64,000 nt of DNA from Ceratotherium simum simum (Eukaryota > Chordata > Mammalia > Perissodactyla > Rhinocerotidae). The stretch is taken from the NCBI RefSeq assembly GCF_000283155.1, contig NW_004454177.1:25001554-25065553 (forward strand). The letters run 5' to 3'. Of the stretch, positions 44,385 to 57,079 are shown in pieces. A program made the translations under genes and the position numbers. The stretch's first letter is position 1, and each line of letters starts with the position of its first letter. The notes beneath the pieces were generated by a model, which was not told the origin of the DNA, ran no database searches, and saw only the letters and a list, made by a program, of their open reading frames with translations.

Positions 44385-44540
44385 GTACCAACATTGTGCC
44401 ATATATGGTAGATGTTATCAACCCTTTTTTTACAGGTGAGGACTTTGAGGCTCAGAGAGGTTAAACAATTTGCTCAGAGTTGCAGTTAGTAACTGGCCTG
44501 ATTTTAAGCCCAGTACTGATAACTACTATTCTGCCTAAGT
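44385..44540 (-). repeat. MIR, antisense
   Basis: 'attgtgccatatatggtaga', 'ttacaggtgaggactttgag' + 'gctcagagaggttaaacaat', 'gataactactattctgcc': antisense MIR with its 5' side missing. Confidence 0.82.
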
Positions 44541-44817
44541 TAAGGAAATACATAGAGGTGGTTTGGGTTGTGCTAACAGGGCCTTTTTTGTGATGTCTGT
44601 TTGGAATTTCACTGTTGTCTGTGTTTCCAGTTTATTTCTACCTCAGGGAAAATTCAAACCAATTCTGATGCAGGGAGGGATCTTCAAACAAATTCTCTGA
44701 AGTTGCCTTATCTGAATCCACAGATCTCTATGTTTTCTGATTTTCCCAACCAGGAGCCATGAACTAAAGATTCCAGGCTAAATTGAGTACTGCTCCATTT
44801 TCAACTCTAGAAATAGT

Positions 44818-44930
44818 TTTTATTCATTCATTCAAGAAATATTTGTTGAGTGCCTGCTATATGCCAGGCACAGTTCTGGATACTGATACAACAGCTGAGA
44901 ACCAAGTATGATAGAGTAAGGGGAAAAATA
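44818..44930 (-). repeat. L2 3'-end fragment, antisense
   Basis: 'attcattcattcaagaaata', 'gagtgcctgctatatgccag' and 'cacagttctggatactgata': well preserved antisense L2 terminus, followed by an A-rich stretch at 44928-44960. Confidence 0.82.
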
Positions 44931-45269
44931 AAATTAAAAAAAAAAAAAGTTTTTAAAAATTAAATAATCAGAGAGTGTTTTCAAATTGATCTATTTTCAT
45001 CACATTGCAGGCTTATTCTTGCTTCTGTTACTAGGCTGATTTGCTGCTGGGCTTCTTGGTACCTCTGATCCCAGAAAAAAATGGAAAAAACTCAAGGGAG
45101 TTGTATGTGATTTAGTTTTTAAAGCAAAAAATCCAAGGTTTTAGATAGATTTTTTTAAATGATGAAGAAAATTCTTTCACTCTCTTTTTCTTTAACTGAT
45201 CCATCAAGATTTAAGAACCTGTTCAGGGTCATTGTTAGAGTTTCACAATAGGGTGAAACCATAATTCTT

Positions 45270-45440
45270 GCATGCATTCATTCATTCAAATGATGAAAAT
45301 TTATTGAGCACCTACAGTGTGCCAGGAATTGGAGATTAAAAGATTAGATGATCCAAAGAACCCTCTTTGCACCCATCTAAAACATCAGGGAGGCATGCTC
45401 CCTCCCCTCAATGAGCTTTTAATCTGAAGGAGACATCCGT
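45270..45440 (-). repeat. L2 3'-end fragment, antisense
   Basis: 'tgcattcattcattcaaatg', 'ttgagcacctacagtgtgcc' and 'cctcaatgagcttttaatct': antisense L2 3' UTR. Confidence 0.78.
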
Positions 45441-47130
45441 CCCTTATACTTACTGGATTCCTACTGGGTACATATATTACATTGTCCTGATCCTTAACAA
45501 TCCATTCTATATAATAACTGAGCCCAAATCACGTGGGCCTTTCCCCTAAATCTACGAGTTCGACTTTGAACATCTTATTTAACCTTTTACACAATAGAAC
45601 TCTATTTGCTGTATATTCCACTTTCATTTCTATTTTATTTTGTCTTCTTAGTATGTAATAGCCCAGAGCACAATGGAGTGAATTGGTGTAAAGCAACAAT
45701 TAACTTCTGTATCCCTCAATAAAGAAATAAACACAATAACAAGAAGAACACGTTGGCCTTGGGATCATAATACATAGGGTTTAAATCCACAGTTAGGGGA
45801 ATGGCTTCTATTATTCTCATTCCAAGGCCTTTGTCCATGTGTTGCATCCATCACTAAGAGCTGTGCATTTAAAGCATTAGTGGCTAATTAAGCCTGTTGA
45901 ATACCAAGTTTCCAACTAGGGAAAAAAGGGGTATGAGGTTAAGAAATAGATTTGATCCTGGAGATGGAAATGCAAGAGGGTTAATGGAAAATCTGACAGA
46001 TGTTTAACTATAATGTGCATTAATGTAGGTGACTCAAACAATCCCCTTTGCACCCATTCTAATTAGTTGTGCCTTTTCTAATCAGATGTCAGTTGTTATC
46101 AGTTTGGTAGAGGGGGGTGGTGGTTTCTTTTTGTGAAATCGAAAGGAAGCAAAAACCCATGTAGCCAGTGTACTAATCAGTAAATTTTCACATTAATAGT
46201 TAATTAAAGTCAGGCACAAAGACTTGAGATTCAGAAGGTGTTTACTATAAGGAATTCTAGGTTTGAAACAAAAGACTGCACAAATGTTTAGACTACTAGG
46301 ATCAGAGAGATGTAATGTGAGTGAATCATCTTACTCTTTTACATTGTGTTTTAAACAGGGAAGACAAAACTTACACTCACACGCACATACACAGCCTAGG
46401 CAGCTCTCTGGATAGTAACTAGAGAACTCTGGCTGAATTATTTGCATTTTATGCAATGAATCTGAACAAAAAAGTGGCACCTTATTGAGACGAGCATAAT
46501 AGAGGGAAGCCAGCGACTACTTTCCTGTGCATCCTGCAAAATCAAGTTTCAAGTTCCCAAGGATGAAAGAATGAGGGTGGTTGACCTGTTTCCCTTTCTT
46601 TTTACTGCTAATTCCCTCCACCCTGAATCACTGGCATTTTCCACAGTTTGCTTTTCACAGGAGCTTAAGTTCAGCTCCACCTTTAGGAAACATGAACTTC
46701 ATAAACAGGGAGTTTTTTTGGCCCTACTTCTTGGTAGTCCACAGGTCTGCGTGGGTGAGCACATGAGTGTGTGGGCCTCACATTCTGGTCTTTGGCTCAC
46801 ATCTCTACTCTGTGTCTCTGAGTCTTTGTCTCCTTCTCCCTTCCCTTGGCTGTATCCTCTCCTCTTTTATCGATTCCCCACAGACCAATTTTGAGCTTAC
46901 CTCTTTTCCCTGACCTCCTTGAGACCTGTTCTATGGCAGGCCTTCAAAGCAGGGGCCGGGGACATTCAGCCACTGGAGTTGTTATTGGCAACAAGGGTGA
47001 AGAGACTTTTCCTGGAAAAGGATCCGTGTTGGGAAGAGCCATGAGGCCTGGCAGGCCCATCTCTATGTCCACAAGGCTCTGGCACAGATGAATGAATTCT
47101 GAGTGGACATACCCGTGGGCAAAACATCCA
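45441..47130. other. Unique intronic sequence
   Basis: Nothing recognised except a short (AC) patch near 46370-46395. A 107-codon ORF at 46571-46894 has no recognisable motif and overlaps other frames. Confidence 0.5.
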
Positions 47131-47139
47131 GAATAGCTT

Positions 47140-47860
47140 CTAACCGTTGTCCATTCTCGCTTCAAGTGCTTGCTAACTGACCTGCCTCCTTCTAGTCTTG
47201 CCAACCTGCAACCAGAGTATTCTTAGATAGGAATTTGATCATGTCGGTCACCTGCCTAAGCCCCTTAAATGATCTTCATTTTCTCAGAATGAAATGCAAC
47301 TCCTTGTGTGGCTTATAAAGCCCTGCATGACCTGGCTCCTGCCAAACACTCCAGATTTATTGGTTTCCATTCCCACCTTTCTTTTTCCCTTGACTCCCAC
47401 GCATTCACCCATCTTTCCCCCTTAAACTCATATGCACTCTGCACTCCAGCTCCCTCCGTAAAAGGTGTCTTCCAATACCAGAAAAGTACCATGCTTTCTT
47501 TCATCCTCATATCTTCAAATATGCTGTTCCTTGTGTCTGGAACATTTTTGTGCTCTACTCTGCCTGGCTAATGTAACCTCAAGCTTTCCCAGTCTCAGCT
47601 AACACATGTCCTCCAGAAGATTTCCCTGGCCTCCCAATCAAGATTAGCGCCCATCCTGTATTTTCTGGTAGCTCCCTCTATTTCCTCTCTTTTAGCAGAT
47701 ATCACCCTTCATATATCTTTGTTCTTCCTCAAGTAGACTGCAAGCTACTTAAAGGCAGGGATTGTGTCTGTCTTGTTCACCATTGTATTCCAACCCCTAA
47801 CACATCTACTATGTTGTAGGCACCCGAAACTTATTTGTTGAACAAATGAACAAATGAATT
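47140..47860 (+). repeat. L2 3' portion
   Basis: The late ORF2 segment ('tggcttataaagccctgcat' + 'gacctggctcctgcc') is followed by the 3' UTR ('aagtagactgcaagctactt', 'gggattgtgtctgtcttgtt') and tail 'ttgttgaacaaatgaacaaa'. It is one of the best preserved L2 copies here. Confidence 0.88.
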
Positions 47861-48169
47861 GTATCATTGCCCTGTCAACCTTTCTTCTGTTCTGGGGATT
47901 TAAGGATGCCAACACATCACCCTCTCCTCCTCAGAAGGTGGGAACAGAAGCTAGCGCTCCCACCTTCCTCCATACCAAGTCTGCCCTTAAAACACCATTT
48001 GCCCATGACCTGAACCAACAGCTCTAGTTGTCATGGCTGGAAATCAGAGAATTCACTGTCAGCTGCCACTTGGGTTAAACCTGTGGAAGAGGATTCTGCA
48101 GAGGCACTTGTGATGGAGCCTGGACTGACCTATATCCTGGGGAATCATGAGGGTGTATTCCAAGTGATT

Positions 48170-48790
48170 CTTTTCTTTCAATAGAACATCAATAATGTAC
48201 CAATACTGACCAAGACACAATCTCTGCCCACAAGTAATTGATAGAAACAAGTGATTATAATGTACTGTTAAAAGGCTCCTGATAGAAGTCACTATAAGGT
48301 ATCCTGAGAACACAGAGATGAAGCACCTAGTATAGCCGTGGGAACCAGAAAAGGCTTCCTGGAGGAGGTATCATCTAAGTGTCTACCCCAAGGAAGAATA
48401 GGAGTTACTGAGGTGGAAGGGAGAAAGACTTCCAGACAGAGGCTGTGTTCTTTTGGAGGAGTCCAAGTAGTTCAGTATAGGGGGACTGTAGAGTGCAAGG
48501 TCAGGAGAGGAGAGATATGAGACTAGAGAGGTGAGCAGAGGCCAGATCATGAGGAGCCTTATAAACCTTAGTAAGGAGTTTAGAAATTCATCCTGAGGGC
48601 AATAGAAAGTTATGGAAAAAATTGTATGGGTTGTTTTTAAACAGAGGCATAACTTATGCCTACTGCAAGGTAGTTGTTTAATTCAAACATGTTGAATATT
48701 AAAAAATCAGATCTGCTCTTCAGAAAAGTCTCTCTAGTTACAGTATAGAGAACATGCTGGAGGGGCTCAGGCCAGGGGCAAGGAGACCTT
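48170..48790 (-). repeat. L2 portion, antisense
   Basis: 'gaaaaggcttcctggaggag', 'gtgagcagaggccagatcat' + 'gaggagccttataaacc', 'gaacatgctggaggggctca': antisense L2 3' half. Confidence 0.75.
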
Positions 48791-48794
48791 TATA

Positions 48795-49890
48795 AGGAGA
48801 CCTCTATGCCAAGACCATCTCAGAGATTTCCAATGTGCAGTTGCTGTGGGCTCAGGCAGCTCCCCGCTCCTGCCAACCTCAGAATGTCTCTGCATGTTCA
48901 CCTGTCGTCTTTCTCATTCTTTCCATTGCCCCTCACATTTTGCTTCTCTAAGGCCAACACTGTACTTCAGCTCTTGCAGATGACTTGTTCCATTAATTAT
49001 CATCTCTTATGTCTTCACTCTCTCCTTTCTATCTTCAAACACGCTTAAGCCCCCAGCATCCCTCAAAAATAACTTTCCATCAACCCTCCTACCCCTTTGA
49101 ACCCCATTTCCCCAGGTACCAGCCTCAGCACCTCTGCAGTCAGTATAATTCCACTCTCTCCCTTAGGCCTACTTTCCCAGGTGCTACTATGGATACCACT
49201 GATAACCATCCACACCTGTTCCTCTTCTCCATCTCCACTGCTATAACCCACATGCTCATGTTATTATAATACTCCCTTCGACCAGCTTCTTTCCAACTCC
49301 CTTGTCCTTTTCAGTAATGGGCTGGACAGCGTGTCTAAGCAATTCTGCCTTGCCCATACTCCTTGGGGCTGAGGTCAGGAGCTGGGGTTCCAGTTATCGC
49401 TGTAGCTTTTGCCAGCCCTCCCCCCTGGAATTGTAGCTTTACCCCAGATCCAGTTACTCCCTGAGGTTCCACTTCACAAGACAAGCTTCCCTCCCTGTGA
49501 ATGTCTTTTGCCAAACCGCTACCTTTTCCCTACCGGCTGCGGCATCCTGTCCACCTGCTTAGACAGTTCTGAAGTGTCTTGGGACCCCAGCCCCCGGCCC
49601 TCTCCATCCCCTGCCCTAACTGCCCATGTGGCTGTAATCACCCCTTCTCAGCTGTGAAACAGGTACAGTTCGTTTCTTCTTCCTCTAGAGTGTACAACAT
49701 AGTGCAAACACTTCCAGTACAGTTCTTATATTGTGTTATAATTTTGTTTAGGTATCTATTTGATCCAGTGAACTGTGAATTCCTAGAGAGTTGGGACCAT
49801 GGAATTTCTCTTCCCCCCCCTGAATTCACAAAGCATTTTGTATCTCTCATTGCATTCATTGCTTTCTACTCTAAATTGTAGTTAAGTATA
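48795..49890. other. Pyrimidine-rich intronic sequence
   Basis: No gene was recognised. The composition (many ccctcc/cttcc runs) suggests a degraded sense L2 or similar LINE, but no diagnostic phrase was found. Confidence 0.35.
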
Positions 49891-49894
49891 TACT

Positions 49895-49975
49895 TTAACC
49901 CCTCCACTAAACTGTAAGCTCCTTGAGTCCAGAGTCTGCATACAATTCATTTTTGTACTTCCAAGGGCCAGAGTA
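49895..49975 (+). repeat. L2 3'-end fragment
   Basis: 'taaactgtaagctccttgag' + 'tccagagtctgcat' and 'tttttgtacttccaagggcc': sense L2 3' UTR piece. Confidence 0.6.
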
Positions 49976-50060
49976 CCTGAGAGAAAGTCCCAACATATGG
50001 ACAGAGAAACAGAAGGAGAGGAGGGGAGAGCAAAGGAAGGAAGGGAAAGAAGTTATGGGG

Positions 50061-50062
50061 TG

Positions 50063-50099
<37 letters not shown>

Positions 50100-50100
50100 G
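50061..50100. repeat. (TG)n microsatellite
   Basis: About 20 TG units with one TA and one TT interruption, a potentially polymorphic marker. Confidence 0.95.
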
Positions 50101-50224
50101 ATAGGCTGCATGGTCTTGAAATCAAGGAAAAAAATAGGTTTGAATAATTTCTAATATCAACCTAAATATGAAATGTACATTATTGAGAATTTATACATTG
50201 CTTACTTCCAAAAACTTCTAAGCA

Positions 50225-50400
50225 TCTTAATGATCATGTAGCCTTGGCCAAGTTACTTAAGTTCTCTGAAACTAAGCTGTACCATCTGTAAAATGAGAAT
50301 GAAAACACCTATTTTGCAGGATTGTTGAAAAAATTCCACGAAATAACCCATGAGACATACAACCAATACAGAGCCTGCACCTTATAGTCAATTGATTAAC
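50225..50400 (+). repeat. MIR, sense
   Basis: 'agccttggccaagttactta', 'tgtaccatctgtaaaatgag' and 'ttttgcaggattgttgaaaa': sense MIR lacking the tRNA-related head. Confidence 0.8.
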
Positions 50401-50585
50401 AAGTGTTAGCTTGCTTCTCTTTGCAAAATAAGGACCATCGGAACCAAATCCATTAAAGAATCCAAATTAAATGTTAGCAGACACTGCAGTGGGTGACTTC
50501 CAAAATTGAGCTCTCATTTAACTCTGAGTTCCAGGAAACTAAGGCAGAAAGAAATTATGTGGAGATATAGAGGTTCTTTTTTTCT

Positions 50586-50909
50586 TTAATATAAAAGTAA
50601 GTGTACAAGTTCATCAACGGAGGCAAACTTTTTCCTGGAAATGAATTCAAAGGTGCATTTATCATTGAGGGAGTTAGGTAACATGATGGACATCTTCCAC
50701 TGGAAATTTTGCAAAGACACCATGACACAGTTTACTTTGACGTTTTTGTTATTAAGCTGCATCATAAAGTCTGAGGCCAAAATACTAAATTTTAATTCAG
50801 CAAATACTTTTCCCTGAGAAGCTGACATAATGTGGTACAGATATAATGTTTCCTGAAGCTCTATTTCAATGGTTTTCACACTTTGTTTTAACAAGAATAC
50901 TTCTTTCAT
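50586..50909 (-). other. Unassigned 107-codon minus-strand ORF
   Basis: The frame reads MKEVFLLKQSVKTIEIELQ and ends KKFASVDELVHLLLY. The last part has a faint likeness to the end of SH2 domains (F.S.DELV.H), but no catalytic or binding Arg motif is seen upstream. It sits in unique sequence and is antisense to MAML2. It could be chance or a scrap of an old retrocopy. No function is proposed. Confidence 0.15.
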
Positions 50910-51297
50910 CCCTTCTTCCTTTTCAGAGTTTCCCTGAGGTACCTCCTCAGAACCTTATGTTCCTTCAGGACAGAGTTTTCAAACCAGTATTCTGGCTTAT
51001 CACAAGTATAGAGTTTAGAGACCCTATAGGAATGCATAATTAAAATTCCCATTAGACTACCTCACTCAAATATGAATTGTCTTGAATGAATCTCTGGCAA
51101 ACCCATGCATTGTGTAAAGTAGATTAGACCTGTGGAATGTCTACCTCAGAATCAGATTTCAGGGAGAGCTTTCAAAAATCCTTTTAAGCTATAATCTTAT
51201 CCCTCCATATAGAACAAAACTATAAACTTCAGCTGTGACCCCTCTGCTCTCCAGACCAAGCTCATTAAAAATTAAAGATGAAAAATTTCAGCAATTG

Positions 51298-51405
51298 GTA
51301 TATTCATTTTTCATTCAACAAATATTTAAGCACCTCCTGTATACAGAAAACCATGCCAGCTGCTGTGAGAAATGTAATAAATGAGGGATGCTGTGTGGGA
51401 ATGAG
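51298..51405 (-). repeat. L2 3'-end fragment, antisense
   Basis: 'cattcaacaaatatttaagc' + 'acctcctgtatacag', 'catgccagctgctgtgagaa': antisense L2 terminus. Confidence 0.7.
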
Positions 51406-51539
51406 ATTATAATACATGAATTCTGCACCCGTACTTGTTGCTGAGTATTTTACCTTTAGTAATCAGACCTCATTTACTTCCTCTGTTATGATTTTATTCT
51501 ATAATTCTGAATTCTATGACTCTAAAATGCAATTACTGT

Positions 51540-51830
51540 CATTTATAAATTTATTTTTATTTTTATCAAAGTAACACATGCAAATAATTTAAGACAAATA
51601 GAGCTAAAATGCAAGCTATTACTTGGCCACCCCTTCCCTCACCCTTCTTTGTCTCTAGAGGAAACCAACTTCATCATTTTGAGTTGCTTCTTCCGGTATT
51701 TACCATCACATTTCTAAATTCATCCGCACCTGATACCTCTTGATTTATTAATTTTAGGCAATATCTATTGTTTCTTATAATAATAGATGAAGATGTTAGT
51801 TCTATTTCCCACCCCTCCTCCCTCTCCCCC
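51540..51830. repeat. Probable old LINE-type fragment
   Basis: 'caaagtaacacatgcaaata' followed by 'cttggccaccccttccctca' and 'tctagaggaaaccaacttca' resembles the 3' UTR of ancient L1 elements. Family not assigned. Confidence 0.35.
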
Positions 51831-52491
51831 TTTGTCACAATATGGTTATGACAAAAATTTGCTTAATATCAATGTGTTCAGAATTATGATGAGATAAATA
51901 ATGTTTACTGCTAAGACAAGCAGTATACTGTAACTATAGTTCCTCTCTAGGACTTGTGTCTAACTTTTTTTTTTTCATTTATGGTGTGTCTTTGAATCTC
52001 TGGCTAAGTCTTATACAGTCTAAGAACTCTGTAAAACATCTTTCGATACATTTTCAACACTGTATTTCCTGTCAGATAATCTGTTTTCTCCATTTTTTTC
52101 CTGGATACATCTCCCCAGGAGCCCTCTGTCCCCAGCAACAATCCTGCGGGGTGTTCCCTGAGCCTGCTGGTACAGCTATCATCCCAGGCCTTCCTGCTAC
52201 CATCCTGGGAATCCCTTCATTTCTTTCCTTTATCAGATTCCCTGTGTCTGGGTCCTTTGTGTTTTTCTACTTATTTATTTACTCTCTTATTTTGGTGGAC
52301 TGTGCCTGCTGGTAGCTTCCTGACAAAGAGTGTATGAAAGGTAAAATGTGAAATCTTCAGAGAAATCATAACCCATTTGAGACAGTAAGAAAAAAATGCA
52401 AAACATCAAGAAAGAAAATTGTTGAACATAGATAATATCCTAGTAAGTATACATGCCGTTACAGAGAGTGCAAAGAAGGAATGAGAAAGGA

Positions 52492-52690
52492 ACCTGCATT
52501 TATTGAGCACCTACTATGTGCTAAGTGCTTTCTCTGTGACATTCCTAAGAAGTAGGAATAACTTTCTCCTCTTTATATTTGAAGAAGTCGAGAGCAGAGT
52601 GGCTTAGTAATTTGCCTAAGTCACACAGCTATAAGGTGGCAGAACTAGAATTCAGATCATGTTTGTCTGCTTCTAGCCATGCTCCACACA
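52492..52690 (-). repeat. MIR, antisense
   Basis: 'tgcatttattgagcacctac' + 'tatgtgctaagtgct', 'taatttgcctaagtcacaca', 'tgtctgcttctagccatgct': antisense MIR, nearly complete. Confidence 0.9.
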
Positions 52691-52815
52691 CTGCACCTCT
52701 TAGCCAAAAAACATAAGTGCACCATCTTTGCCCTCAAGGAGTTTGTTCAACCGTGTCTTCAATCCAGTGTCAGACAATTGCTATTTTCTAGCACAATATG
52801 CTGCCCTTTTACTTT

Positions 52816-52820
<5 letters not shown>

Positions 52821-52854
<34 letters not shown>
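52821..52854. repeat. (GT)17 microsatellite
   Basis: A pure run of 17 GT units; likely polymorphic. Confidence 0.96.
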
Positions 52855-52857
<3 letters not shown>

Positions 52858-53295
52858 TTAACTCTGGTTAATGCAACATCTATTTTCATAGTCCCATGTA
52901 CATCAAGTTTTATTATAATATTTTTTCTGTGAAATTCTGGAACAGAGCTGTTTCCAAAGGAGATTTCAATTCTTTATCCTCCTCTATTTATTAGGGATTA
53001 GGCAGTTACAGTCTGATCTGGTTACAACTGAAAATATGTTAGTGGTTTTGCCCAGCCAGTTCATTTGCTGACATTTATCACATTTAGCTCCTGCCTAAGG
53101 GACATCCAGGATTATTGGTGGAGAATTAACTGAGTAGAAAGAATGACACATACTTCTGGCTGTGTACCGTAGCAGCAGGTTACTCCAAGCTCTCATTCCC
53201 TGGAAATCTGTATTGATAGCCCTCTCAGAAACAACAATTAAAAGAACAGTAAGTACAAGGGATAGAAACTTCGGGAAGGATTTAAAAATGAATGA

Positions 53296-53484
53296 GGGGC
53301 CAGCCCAGTGGCACAAGCGGTTAAGTGGGCGCGCTCCGCTGCGGCGGCTGGGGGTTCGCTGGTTCGGATCCCGGGCGCACACCCATGCACTGCTTGTCGA
53401 GCCATGCTGTGGTGGCGTCCCATATAAAGTAGAGGAAGATGGGCACGGATGTTAGCTCAGGGCCAGTCTTCCTCAGAAAAAAAA
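53296..53484 (+). mobile_element. ERE-family SINE (second subtype)
   Basis: It starts 'ggggccagcccagtggcaca', with a B box in 'tggttcggatcccgggcg', body 'gagccatgctgtggtggcgt', one 'gatgttagctcagggcca' unit and a poly(A) tail. The perfect 12-bp target-site duplication 'aaaaatgaatga' is at 53284-53295 and 53485-53496. Confidence 0.94.
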
Positions 53485-53499
53485 AAAAATGAATGAAAG

Positions 53500-54045
53500 A
53501 AGATAGAATCATTGCTTTTTATAGATAAGTTACTGACTAATATGCAAGCAAATAAATACCATTGATGCATTGCGTTCAGCTGGCACAGTTGAAGCCCTCT
53601 GATAGCTTTTCTCACCAAGAGGTCTTGACACTTGAGACACAGCTGTCATTAAATGAGGGGACTAACGGTGCAGTAAGCTGCTGGGACTGGAGCAAAGGGA
53701 CCGTTTTGTCTGCACAGTCCTGGCACTGTTCTCTAGCAGCGTCTTGATTGCTGTTCCAGTATCACTCCTCTCAGAAGCAGAAACATGAAGCCTTTCATAC
53801 AGTTAGAAATTAGACGCAGGTAACTGTTCCCTAATAGTCTCCACTTTTGAAAGTTTTGAATTCCAAAAGTTCATTTTTAGTTTGGTTGTTTGGCACTCCT
53901 GGTGCATTTTTTTCCATAGGAATAATTGTTAAAAAGTTTATTAAGTCCTCAGGCTAGCCTATACAAAGTCTATTTGACTCATATGGACATTGAGCTAAGA
54001 GTACTAACCGTGATTTCTTGAACATTACGTTATTAAAAATAAAAA
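53500..54045. other. Unique intronic sequence
   Basis: No gene or repeat recognised. Confidence 0.5.
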
Positions 54046-54049
54046 ATAT

Positions 54050-54112
54050 TTGTTCAAAGTACATTGATTGAGCCAGGCACAGTGGTGGAATCAGGAATAC
54101 AATCTATTTAGT
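54050..54112 (-). repeat. L2 3'-end scrap, antisense
   Basis: 'ttgattgagccaggcacagt' + 'ggtggaatcaggaata': short antisense L2 remnant. Confidence 0.5.
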
Positions 54113-54114
54113 GA

Positions 54115-55525
54115 AACAGAGAATTATAGAACCAGAGAGCAATGTGAGTCCCAGGTGCCACAGAGCACTTTGCTATGGAAACCAGAGAACGAGTTTCCAC
54201 CTCAGTCTGGCTCTAGGTTCTGAATGGAGAGCCTAGGAGCATTTTCAGCTGAACCTCCATGGCAGAGGGAAGTAGGCCTTCAGACCAAGGGAAGAGGGAA
54301 AATGAGATTAGCCAGAAAATCACCAGTGAGGGGGCACAGAGCTCTTCATTTCTAGTGGTCATTTATAGACATTTATAGCTCAGGTGCTACCTGAATGGCT
54401 ATCAGTGTCTGTGCCTATCCGTACCAGTGTTGTGGACTGGATTTTGTTTATTTAATTTATCAAGATAAAACAGTTTTGAGCCATCAGTTCTATTTCCATA
54501 GTCTATAAAGAGAGCAGTGGGCAGTAAAGGGCCTGCCACCAAGGCAGCCAGGCCCAGGGGCCTCACCAGGCTGTGCTCTGGTCTCCACAGGAGCCCTGGG
54601 AGACAGGACTTGGTAGATGAGGCTGTGTTTTGCATGTGTGAAACAGGCTACAAAACTCCTTGCATCTGAAAAATCAGTACTCCTACAGCTATGATGATTC
54701 CTAAAATAAGGTTTTGACCCACATGTGTGGTGTAATTGAAATTGCCTACATAGCCAAAGCCAGAAAGAAAGCCAGAGGGTCAGAAAGATGGGGTAAAAAG
54801 TAGGAAAGGGAGATCCCAAGGGAGAAATGAAAGGAAATTTGGGCCAAAAAAATGCATTTCTAGTCATCTCTTCCACTGTGTAAAGATACTTTATAAGGCA
54901 ATTTAAACTCTGACAACTTGCCTATTTCTGTTTGTAAAGGCAGATGGATTCTCAACCCATTCTCATAAATTTCTCTGTTTTTCCTCCTCATGTTTCATTC
55001 ATTTATTTTTGGGGAGGGGGAGAGGAGACTATTGTAAAATTCTTTCACATTTTCTGAACACTTGAAATGGAGTCAAACCTAAATGGATATGAATTCAGCA
55101 TGAATCCCAAGGCCCAAAGGTCGGGCTCCACTTGGACAGTTTTGATGTATAAAGCACTGCCAACATTCATTTTTGTGGAGCAGCAAGAAGGCTGAGCTGT
55201 GGGCTGGTGAGGATTTACATAGATCTCATTTTCATCAGACTCAGAGGCAAGAAGTTTCTAATCACCTGTGTGTCTGCCTGAGTTGTGGAATATTGGGGAC
55301 CCCTCCTTGGTCCAGGTTGGGTGCATGTGTTCTCCAGGGAAGCCAGAGGCAAATGGGTGAGAACCTCGCCAGACTGTTCCTTGGGAGTGTGAGGGCAGCC
55401 CTGACTTCCATGGGAATGGGATTCCCTGCCAAATTCAGATGCCGAGGCTTCCCTCAGGGACCATAGCCCATCCCAAATGGAGGAAGTTGCTGTGAGAAGT
55501 TAAGCAGGCAGCTCTGAAGGGCTGT
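54115..55525. other. Unique intronic sequence
   Basis: About 1.4 kb with no recognised gene. A G-rich run at 55010-55030 ('ggggagggggagaggag') is the only compositional oddity. A 128-codon minus-strand ORF at 54490-54876 has no known motif. Confidence 0.5.
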
Positions 55526-55526
55526 G

Positions 55527-55528
<2 letters not shown>

Positions 55529-55561
<33 letters not shown>
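55529..55561. repeat. (TG)16 microsatellite
   Basis: A pure TG run of about 16 units. Confidence 0.96.
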
Positions 55562-55562
<1 letters not shown>

Positions 55563-55564
55563 TC

Positions 55565-56230
55565 AGTGAGAAGAGAGCAGCCCTTCACCGCTGTTTGCAT
55601 TATAGTACATGTGGAATTTAAAATTTCACAGAGAGGAAACAGTAAACAGAATAAGAGGGGAGCTGGTTTCTCTCTCCAAGGCCATCATTTCTGCTCATGC
55701 CTGGATTACAAGATGCACACCATTCACACCTCCGGGTTTTATGCATTTGTCTTTCACCCCTGAATGTCTCTGAGACTCAGCTCGGATGGTATTTCAAATA
55801 ACTGCGCAGATCACACCTCTCAGCGATAGAGTCAGACTAACCTTCAGTTGTAATTCTTTTAAAATTAGACTTTTTTCCACCTACTGTTGCCCTGAGGTAG
55901 GAAAGAGGAGAATTTATTAACCAGTTGATTCCAAAAGTGGAGACATGGGACCCACAAAGCAGGGCCAACCAAGGTTCACTTCAGTATTCAAATTGAGGGG
56001 AGCATGAGAAGACTGCACAGCAAGACTGAATAGCTCAGATGTATTAGTATGTGATCCACATGAAAGGTATTATCTGAACACTGATTAGTAAAAGTAGAAA
56101 CATTTTTCACATTGACCATTGTAGCAGATGACACATTACACAGTATGTTCCCAGCCACAAACCCCCCAGCTTTTCCAGTAACCTGAAAAGATAAAGAAAA
56201 AGAGAACTTGGGGAAACTCCTACTCATCAG
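55565..56230. other. Unique intronic sequence
   Basis: Nothing recognised. Confidence 0.5.
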
Positions 56231-56234
56231 TCAG

Positions 56235-56450
56235 GTTTCCCCTTCAACATCACTTCCTTTAGGAAGCCGGTCAGACAGATCCACCCCCACCCGACTTCCC
56301 CTAGCTCAGCTCTTCTCGCTCGTTATATTGTGCCTTCCAGAATTATCTGTCTTCTTCACTAGACAGTCTTTACCTCTCAATCCCCAGCGGCCAGCATACT
56401 CCCCAGCACTTTGTAGGCACTTAAATATGTGCTCAATGATTGATGGAATA
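56235..56450 (+). repeat. L2 3' portion
   Basis: 'aacatcacttcctttaggaa', 'tgtaggcacttaaatatgtg' + 'ctcaatgattgatgg': sense L2 3' UTR. Confidence 0.7.
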
Positions 56451-56451
56451 T

Positions 56452-56580
56452 TGAGGGGCCTGTGTTAGGTCTTGGAGGATACGAAAATGAAGAAGATAGA
56501 ATCCCTGTCCCGTTTGGGAGGGAGACAGACAGATAATAATAAGACATCATGCAATTTGCTAAATTTTGTAATACCTGTAA
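56452..56580 (-). repeat. L2 fragment, antisense
   Basis: 'gtcttggaggatacgaaaat', 'gaatccctgtcccgtttggg' and 'gagacagacagataataata' match the antisense L2 3' UTR. Back-to-back with the sense copy at 56235. Confidence 0.6.
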
Positions 56581-57079
56581 GAACAGCTTCTCTAAAGGAG
56601 AATAAAGCAAAGGTTGAACTTTTGAGCACCCTAGTGATAAAAGAGACAACTATATTAGCTACTTCTCTGATTTATTAACTTTACAAATAAGAAATAGTCA
56701 ATAGAATCCTATTTCCTACATTTCAAGTTTGCTACCAGGATAGCACAATATCAATAATAATAGGCAATGGATTTCATTTGCAGGAATATTATATCAGGAA
56801 GAAAACGTGAAATGCTATCAATATCTTCTCTGGGAAATCTATTTATTGGCTTTGTGATATCTAACATTGTATTTCTAAACTTCAGAACTGAAAGCTAATA
56901 CATAATTGGCTTTGTAGTAAAGCTTTAAAGAGTAAAATCAAGACTTGCGCTCAAGTTTCTGCTTATATTTCTTTGTTGCCTACTCCTTTTGTCATTCTGT
57001 CATTTAATTCATTTTTTTCAGAGGAACAATCAAAAGCAAAGTATGTTACACCCACTCCTTGGCCTCGTGTCCTCCATAT

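Noticed and set aside
54490..54876. 128-codon minus-strand ORF
   Set aside because: No family motif; open by chance in GC-moderate sequence.
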